Origin: Glandiceps talaboti
Taxonomy: Eukaryota > Hemichordata > Enteropneusta > Spengelidae
Direction of reading: 5' to 3'
DNA length: 64,000 nt
Assembly (NCBI RefSeq): GCF_964340395.1
Contig: NC_135565.1
Location: forward strand, 15,283,209 to 15,347,208
Shown here one piece after another: positions 56,869 to 64,000 of this stretch; within the stretch, counting starts at the first letter, position 1; each line of letters begins with the position of its first letter. The notes beneath the pieces are model-generated. The model ran no database searches. It was not told the DNA's origin and saw only the letters and a list, made by a program, of their open reading frames with translations. Made by a program: the position numbers and the translations under genes.

Positions 56869-57174
56869 CTGAAAAGAATCGGGGAATATTTGCATTACAT
56901 AAACTTTATTATACAGAGAATTTCACAATGCTGTTCAGCTTTTCTGTTTGCCACAACTACACAGACAGACCCCAACAAGAAACTACATGTGGCAAACTTA
57001 ATTAGCAAGATCGTATTTTGCTACGTTTAGACTAAATGAAAGAAACCATTTAAAGATGCAACTCCATGCAGACATTCGTGCGCCAATATTTTTTTTAGTA
57101 TCAGACACCCTGTGAAGGGCACCTAAATGTCTTTTGTGGTGTTTATTTCATGTCTGTATGGTGGCAAGTTAAGT

Positions 57175-57900
57175 AAAGTTCATTTCACTAAGAAAAAATG
57201 TAGCAAGAAACTGTAGTCATTCAATCTTGATATCTTAAAGTGTAGCATGTCCAGTGTCTTATTGGGTTCTGCGTGGTTGTATCACTGAACGGTAGTGTGA
57301 AATTCGCTGCATACACTTAGATCAGATTGGATTAACTTTGATATTGTTAGATTGGTCGGGAATTGGGTTAAGTGTTGGTAATGGCAGATTTAATTAGTTG
57401 GATTAGACGTTAACAATAGCCTGGATTTCTTTCGACAATATCATATCATATTTGATTAGCTGTTAATATCGCATAGGCTTTGAATTAGCTCTGATTACAT
57501 CTTATTTGATTAGCTCACATTAGCCCTGGATTGTGTTCATTAACATTAAACTAGCTTGGATTAACTATGATACTTGCAGATTGGATTAGTTCTCTATTAA
57601 TATTATATTAGCCCTGAGACCAGATTGGATTAGCTTTAATGATAGAAAATCAACTTGAATACCCTTTGATAATATAAGATCGGATTGGATTATATTTTGT
57701 AATATTGCATTGTATAAGTAAAACAAATTCAAACTTCAATTGCAGGCATGATCACATTGACACCCGCGTGTCTGCATCTATCTAGTTGTACTACTTTAAA
57801 TGGTTTGTTTCATTCAGAGTAAATGTAGCAAGAAAGTGCAATCTTGCTATGGATGTGTAGTTTCTTGTTGGCTTCTGTGTGGTTGTACGAAATAGAACCG
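57175..57900. repeat. Degenerate GATTGGATTA minisatellite between two direct repeats
   Basis: 57315-57715 consists of diverged units around TGGATTAGCT and GATTGGATTAACTTTGATA. It is flanked on the left (57175-57295) and right (57800-57895) by related segments containing AAATGTAGCAAGAAA and TTGGSTTCTGYGTGGTTGTA in the same orientation. No coding. Confidence 0.55.
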
Positions 57901-58022
57901 GTGAACACTAACATGAAATGGGCAGTACATCAAGGTTTAAAATCCCGCAAATATACGTCACTTTTATTCACTTGTGGGTGATGAACAACTCCAATCGATC
58001 ACAATATTTGGTATTGATGGGA

Positions 58023-58378
58023 AGGCGTAAAAAATTGTGTGGTTCCGCTTACATTCAATTTTAAAATAGGTGGGGTAGGTAGATTTATTTTATTTTATTT
58101 TTCATGTCTAGTTCAGGTTTTCCATTGTTTTACAAATGGTCTTTGTGTTGTTTATTTCTTTCTATCACATGTACAGCCATTACAGATTGGAAGAATAGTT
58201 TTATATTATCCTTTTAAGTTGATGTCAGTTTCCGCACCCACTATTTCTTGCGAGACTTCACGATTTTCGCGATTTTATCATGATTTTTCTCGAATACGTA
58301 AAAAAAAGTTTAGAGTGGACGTGAAAAACTAGGTGGGGACGGGTAAGCGGAACCAAACAACTTTTTTTTATTTGGCCA
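58023..58378. mobile_element. TIR element, family G, full-length copy 2
   Basis: Left end AAGGCGTAAAAAATTGTGTG then GTTCCGCTTAC; right end GTAAGCGGAACCAAACAACT then TTTATTTGGCC. About 350 bp. The frame over it (58039-58332) has no homologue that I recognise, and its counterpart in copy 3 is on the other strand. Confidence 0.85.
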
Positions 58379-59302
58379 ATGCCCAATAGATATCAAAAAT
58401 AAAATTGTGAAAGATGACGTATTAGAGATTATCCCAATTGAATTGATGTCATCTGATTTCTAGGTCTAGATCGATATGCAGGGGTTATCCAATGAGAGGT
58501 CTAAATCAATATCCTAGGTGATCCAATTAATGAAAAAATAGCAGCTGGAAGAATAATGTATTGCTCAGAATGACCTTTGAACCCTACATCTCAAAGGAAG
58601 ACTGTCATGTCCCGGTCAGGGGAGCAGGCATCTCAATTTGGGAAATGAAAAAAACTTGTCATGTATTATAAAATGAATTTGTACTGAGGCTGAAAGTGAG
58701 GTTGGCCTTCTACCATTTGAAAGGATAACTTCAACTTCAAAGTTACAAATAACATTTTTACCTGAAAGTTAAAACTAATATTACTTCAAAGTAATAAATT
58801 AAATTTCTTTACTTGAAAGTTATGAACAGCATTGTTACTCATAAAGTGAAACTTCTGGAAAGTAATTCAAATCTTAAATTTCACTGAAGCCATCATCATT
58901 ATGGTAATACTGCAAAGCAGGACCGACATCACATACCTCGGATCAAAACGTTAACACTTCTTAGAATCTGTGGTACACGTGACACAAGGAGCAGTACTAA
59001 CAGAGATGGTGACCAGTAACTAAGTAACTCTGGAATTTATTTTCCATAATTTATATGAGTGAAAATTCTTTTTCATAATTCAGTAAAAGTCTTTCCCTTT
59101 TGCATCCAACTTCAACATTGCAGAGACTTTGCAAGAATTAGAAAAAAAATGACCTAAATTACATAACCGGATCGATAGACTATTTGATATTGGAAATGTG
59201 TAGACGTCATTACTAGAGCACAAGCGTGAATCTATCTCATAACATAATATTTTAAACCTTTACTGTAACTTTATTACGTTTGTAAAGCAACATTAAACAC
59301 CC

Positions 59303-59649
59303 TAAGGCCTAAAAAAATATTTGTTTTGTTCCGGTTACCCGACCCCACCTAGTTTTTCACTGTCGACCCTAAACTTATGTTTACGTATTCAAGAAAAAAA
59401 TTACGCAAACAGTGTGAAGTCTCACAAGAAATAGTGGATGCGGAAACTGATATCAGCCTCAAAAGACAAAATAAAACCGTTCTTCCAATCTATAATGGCT
59501 GTAAATCTGATAGTAAACAACACAAAGACCATTTGGAAAACAATGGAAAACCTCAAAACATTTTTTTAAATAAAATAAAAAAATCTACCTTCCCACCTAT
59601 TCTAAAATTGAGAGTAATCGGAACCACACAATTTTTTTATTAGGCCTAA
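59303..59649. mobile_element. TIR element, family G, full-length copy 3 (inverted)
   Basis: Left end TAAGGCCTAAAAAAATATTT then TTGTTCCGGTTACCCGAC; right end GTAATCGGAACCACACAATT then TTTTTATTAGGCCTAA. It is the reverse complement of the 58023 copy over its whole length, about 920 bp away. The outermost bases TTAGGCCTAA are the clearest view of the terminus. Confidence 0.88.
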
Positions 59650-61570
59650 ATTAAGACCAATAAAAAAATCGGATGTAACCTTACAACTTTAATGTTTGAA
59701 GTAGAGGTCATAATTATATCAAAATTAAGATACTTTAGAATTTTTAATATTGCCGCAAAATACTGGAAACAAGACAGCCTCAAAATGTTTCCTAAGCTTC
59801 GTTCCATTTCAAAAGAACCAGGACTTAGTTTTCACATTGCAACGTTTAGAGATTTGAAGAACTTTGATTTCATGAGACGTGTTATACCCTTGACAGAAAA
59901 GCAGACGTGATGTTTCGGAAATGACTATTGACAGCAGGACATTACATGATCGATGGGTCATAATAATACAGAAACGTATTTATATTGACTGGGGAAATGA
60001 AGTGTACATTACAAAGTAACTGAGTAAACTAGATTTCACCCGGAATTTTGATTTCTTTTTCATCTAACCACGATTTTATTGAGCGAAACTAACTAGTAAC
60101 GAATGATGATATGTTTTATATCATGGCACATTTACGTGATGTATCATGTACACGTATTTCATTATTTCTGTAGTTGCCATAAGCGTGTAGATTTGGTTAC
60201 ATTCTAGACAACCACGCACGGTATATCATTTTAGAATTATCCAATATGATGGCCACATGATATAGTGTCTACTCTTAAAAACAAAATATTAACGAATTCC
60301 CTGCATGCAAGAGGGTGAAACCCCAAATTTCATTTCTTGGGCGAAAAGGACTGGGATTAAGCTTTGGTATGGCATGATTTGTAGAGAAGTGAAAACCCTT
60401 GATTGCCAGGGGTGAAGTTGATGTCTAAATACTGATGACTGAATCCTAGCTATCAAATTGAAATATACTTCCACGGGTAATTTACATGTGTAACTTATAA
60501 ACAAATGTTATGCACACTGTGTTTTCTATTCCCTGAAAGGAGAAAACCATCAAAGAGGGGTGGGATGGATATGCAGATTTGCGAGAGAATAAAGTTTGCA
60601 TCTCATCACTGATAACTGAGTCTCTGCTAACCATATAAATCTGTTTACCTTCGCTATTCCTTTGCATGCCTGATTTATCAACTAACGCATGCGATGCGTT
60701 GATTTCGCAACATTGGGTATCCCAAAACAAGAGTACGGTAGACTTGATGAAATGGTATTGAAGACAAGATTGGTAGAGATGAACTTGTTATACCATGGAC
60801 GACTGGAAAACAAACTACGACGTTTACCGACAGACAAGGCATAGCAACGGACAGGAAATCGATAGAATCTAACATTGGTTGCAACCAGTAACAAACCAGT
60901 ACAAAATATAGAGCTTGTAGACTATTTTGAATACAATTTTTCATTCTATTGCTATTGATACATTTTTAAAAATGTGTACGTAGTTTTATCTCTGATTATT
61001 GTATTATTGATATTTTAGATTGTGTTTGATTTTTTAGTAAATGTAAATCTGAGCATAATATTTATATCATATTACATCTAATTTCGTTCTTTCCATAATA
61101 ATCACTACAAATGCCCTAAAGCACATTTTCTATAAATGTCAAATCACTATGTCCTGTAAAGTACACCAACGTTTATGTTCAACTCAGCTCAGAGCAAATA
61201 TAATAAACGTTATCTTCACGTCACAAATATACTGGTAAAAGATCACGTGTTCGACGTCTTTGTCACAACGGATGTAAGATAAAAATGAAGTGCGGTGTTC
61301 CCTTAAATTTCTCATAAATGTGAATCTTGTAATGAGAATTTAGTGAGGTGTTGATTTTCTGTGTAATTTCTTTTTGTTATTTTGCGTACTTTGTTGAGGA
61401 TACAAGATCAATAACTGCCTAGTAGTGACAGGTTCACCTAGCAATCAAACGATTAAGGAGATCATAGAGATACATTAAACAAGGAAGGAGTCACGTAGCA
61501 TTGTATAGATTGGCTAGCTCAACTCTCGACATACAGGCATTTGTATATGCTACGGAAATCAAACTATAGC
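59650..61570. other. No gene recognised
   Basis: Short frames only. I searched the - strand here for the missing haem-domain exons of the cyclase (an H-NOX Tyr-x-Ser-x-Arg region and its neighbours) and found none. Confidence 0.45.
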
Positions 61571-61580
61571 AAAATAATAT

Positions 61581-61631
61581 AGATAGATAGGTAGATAGAT
61601 GGATAGGTAGATAAGATAGATAGATAGATAT

Positions 61632-61687
<56 letters not shown>

Positions 61688-61709
61688 ATAGATGGATGGA
61701 TAGGTAGAT

Positions 61710-61752
<43 letters not shown>

Positions 61753-61890
61753 TTACATATATAGATGGATAGGTAGATAGATGGATGGATGGATAGGTAG
61801 ATAAGATAGATAGATAGATAGGTAGGTAGATAGAGAGATGGATAGATAGATAGATAGATGGATGGATGGATGATGGATGGATGGATGGAT

Positions 61891-61946
<56 letters not shown>

Positions 61947-62060
61947 TATAGATGGATAGGTAGATAGATAGATAGATAGATGGATGGATGGATAGGTAGA
62001 TAAGATAGATAGATATACAGGTAGGTAGGTAGATAGATAGATAGATAGATAGATAGATGG

Positions 62061-62092
<32 letters not shown>

Positions 62093-62246
62093 ATGGATAG
62101 ATAGATAGATAGTTAGATAGATGGATGGCTGGATGGATGATAGATAGATAGATAGATGGATGGATGGATGGATGGATGGATGGATGGATGGATGGATGGA
62201 TGGATGGATGGATGGATGGATGGATGGATGGATGGATGGATGGATG

Positions 62247-62316
<70 letters not shown>

Positions 62317-62357
62317 GAGATGGATAGATAGTTAGATAGATGGATGGCTGGATGGAT

Positions 62358-62424
<67 letters not shown>
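61581..62424. repeat. GATA/GATG microsatellite field
   Basis: About 840 bp of GATA units with blocks of GATG (longest pure GATG near 62155-62248), GGTA and GAGA variants. Duplicated sub-blocks such as GGATGGATAGGTAGATAAGA recur, pointing to higher-order expansion. Confidence 0.97.
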
Positions 62425-62439
62425 CAAATAGAAAATAAA

Positions 62440-62760
62440 ACTATTGTTGTTACATGTATAGTGATAGTGTTGCCTTGGCCTTCAATGGTTATGTGGATAT
62501 AATCATCCTGCAATCAAGATAGCATGACCAATGAACATGAACGAGGTTGCATGTGTGGCCACTATTATGGAAAAGCAAACCATGGCCATAATAAGATAGA
62601 AAATAAAACTACAGTTTTTGCATGTGGTAGGTTACACAAGTGGATGATAGATATACTTTGTTTGTGCGAATATAATCACCTTGTAATCAAGATAGTGTAA
62701 ACACTGAATGGGGCTGCAGCCTGAATGTGCGGCCGCTTAGTGAAACGCCACATTTCTGTG
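62440..62760. repeat. Satellite-like dimer, family S, locus 2 (period about 173 bp)
   Basis: Two direct units share TATAATCAYCYTGYAATCAA, GATAG and ACATGTGGTAG/ACATGTATAG. AATCATCCTG at 62501 and AATCACCTTG at 62674 mark the period. They match 30880-31200 unit for unit. Confidence 0.75.
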
Positions 62761-64000
62761 AGTGTAATTACATTGCCCGTCAATGGTGGCTCTTTATCAA
62801 CTTGCACTAATAGTTTTAGTCTGAGTGTATATACACTTACATGTATACGGTTGCCAATAGATTAATCCTAATAGTTGTGACATGGGCGTTCCTCGTTTCA
62901 TTCCTCCAATTCAATTTATCAATACAATTATTATAGTAGAAAATGGCGGAATATAAAAAAAGCAAACAATATTGTATCCTTAGTAATGACACAAATCCTA
63001 TGTTATTTGTTTACTTACTCCCATTTTTCATATTAATCGACAACACATTTAATTTAATATTGTACATACGTCTCAGAAGCATACATCGTATCAAAATAAT
63101 AATTATAGTTTATTAAAATAGTATAATGTCAATAAAATGTCTAATATTTCAATTAATACGTTCCATAGGTTGGAGCTATTAAAGATTACTAACATTTATT
63201 TATAGCAACTACCAAATATAGCCAAACCCAATACAGTTATGACGTCACGAATCAAGGTAAATTGACGAGAAAATTTGATTGACGACATTACCTCGAAGAT
63301 CAAGTTTGATTAGTGCGGCGTAATTGCAGTGAGAACTAAAAATAGAGTACAGGTCAATCATTCCGAGTTTCATTTAACCTTAAAAGTTCTTTCCATTATC
63401 GAGGGGCCCTAAAGACACACTACATTATTCGCTACTTGGTTAAGTACAGAAAGAACACAAATCATGAATAAAAGTCATCCAGGTGACTACCATGATGGGA
63501 AATTAGGTAGTCGTCTCAATTAAAACGTCTCCAATAGCCAATATGTTAAAGATTCATAAAGGACATTGCCAGTTCCCCAGGGAGTAATCCATCGTTGACG
63601 TTATCCATCACACTACCCTTGACAGGTACTACGTGTTAGTTCCAACGCATCGCACTTTCCGTTAGGCCTGATGAGTCAAGCTACCCACAATATTTGTACT
63701 AAATCTTTTTTTAAACTTCATGTGACATTTATTGTCGATAACTTTTACAAATCGTTTACACTACTGCGTAAGTGTAACTACTATCAATGAATAATGAGTT
63801 AAGGAGAGTCGAACCACAGAAGACGACCCAAGTCGTCTGATTTGTGAACGAGGTTATAGTACCCGGCAAAGTAGATCATCACTTCATAGAAGATTAATTT
63901 GTGAACGAGGCTGTGGTACTCATTATACGTACACCATTGGACATATACATCAGTTTAATATTTGAGATGATCATAATTAATTAGGTACGTACATAAATTT
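62761..64000. other. No gene recognised
   Basis: AT-rich with an isolated TGACGTCA (CRE-like) at about 63240 and a local duplication around 63841-63915 (GATTTGTGAACGAGGTTATA / ATTTGTGAACGAGGCTGTGG). No exon identified on either strand. Confidence 0.4.

Noticed and set aside
58039-59643. Frames of 97 and 88 codons as possible paired genes
   Set aside because: They are opposite strands of the same inverted TIR element and do not preserve a common protein.
56900-64000. Search for H-NOX exons of the cyclase
   Set aside because: No - strand segment with the expected haem-domain residues or phase-compatible splice sites was found, so the gene is reported as 5'-partial.

Overview
The window is nuclear DNA of an animal, probably a marine invertebrate. 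Every gene is split by GT-AG introns. The DNA is AT-rich by eye and crowded with microsatellites, fold-back (MITE-like) elements and retroelement remnants. An atypical soluble guanylate cyclase of the Gyc88E type argues against a vertebrate. I cannot place the phylum from sequence alone. A hemichordate, lancelet or mollusc would all fit.

Three protein-coding genes are supported. (1) A RASSF7/RASSF8-type gene on the + strand: two coding exons (26382-27492 and 28809-28930), 410 aa, with an N-terminal Ras-association domain and a long coiled coil. (2) OXA1L on the + strand: the mitochondrial inner-membrane insertase, nine coding exons from 33958 to 42773 joining in frame into 434 aa, close to the length of human OXA1L. 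(3) On the - strand, the 3' two thirds of a Gyc88E-like guanylate cyclase: eight exons between 56868 and 46954, 696 aa. Its N-terminal haem (H-NOX) exons were not found and probably lie beyond the right edge. OXA1L and the cyclase converge, with about 4 kb between their stop codons. The genes belong to unrelated pathways (junction/Ras-like signalling, mitochondrial protein insertion, cGMP signalling), and nothing suggests they work together.

Layout: 1-25.6 kb holds no gene I can support and is a mosaic of dispersed repeats, palindromic elements and minisatellites. It may be intergenic or upstream intron of the RASSF gene. 25.6-30.7 kb is the RASSF gene. 30.7-33.9 kb holds a dimeric satellite-like repeat, a CATC/CATA microsatellite field and the start of a CpG-richer zone that continues into OXA1L. 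33.9-43.2 kb is OXA1L. 43.2-46.6 kb is repeat-rich intergenic DNA. 46.6-56.9 kb is the cyclase, with a decayed retroelement in one intron. 56.9-64 kb holds a pair of inverted TIR elements, a GATA/GATG field of about 850 bp and a second locus of the satellite-like dimer.

The most informative non-genic content is a set of repeat families with several copies inside this one window. They include a MITE with a TIR containing CATTTTCATAAAC (four copies), a TIR element with ends TAGGCCTAAAAAA and GGTTCCG (three copies), a 340-bp fold-back element (two copies) and a dimer of about 175 bp (two loci).
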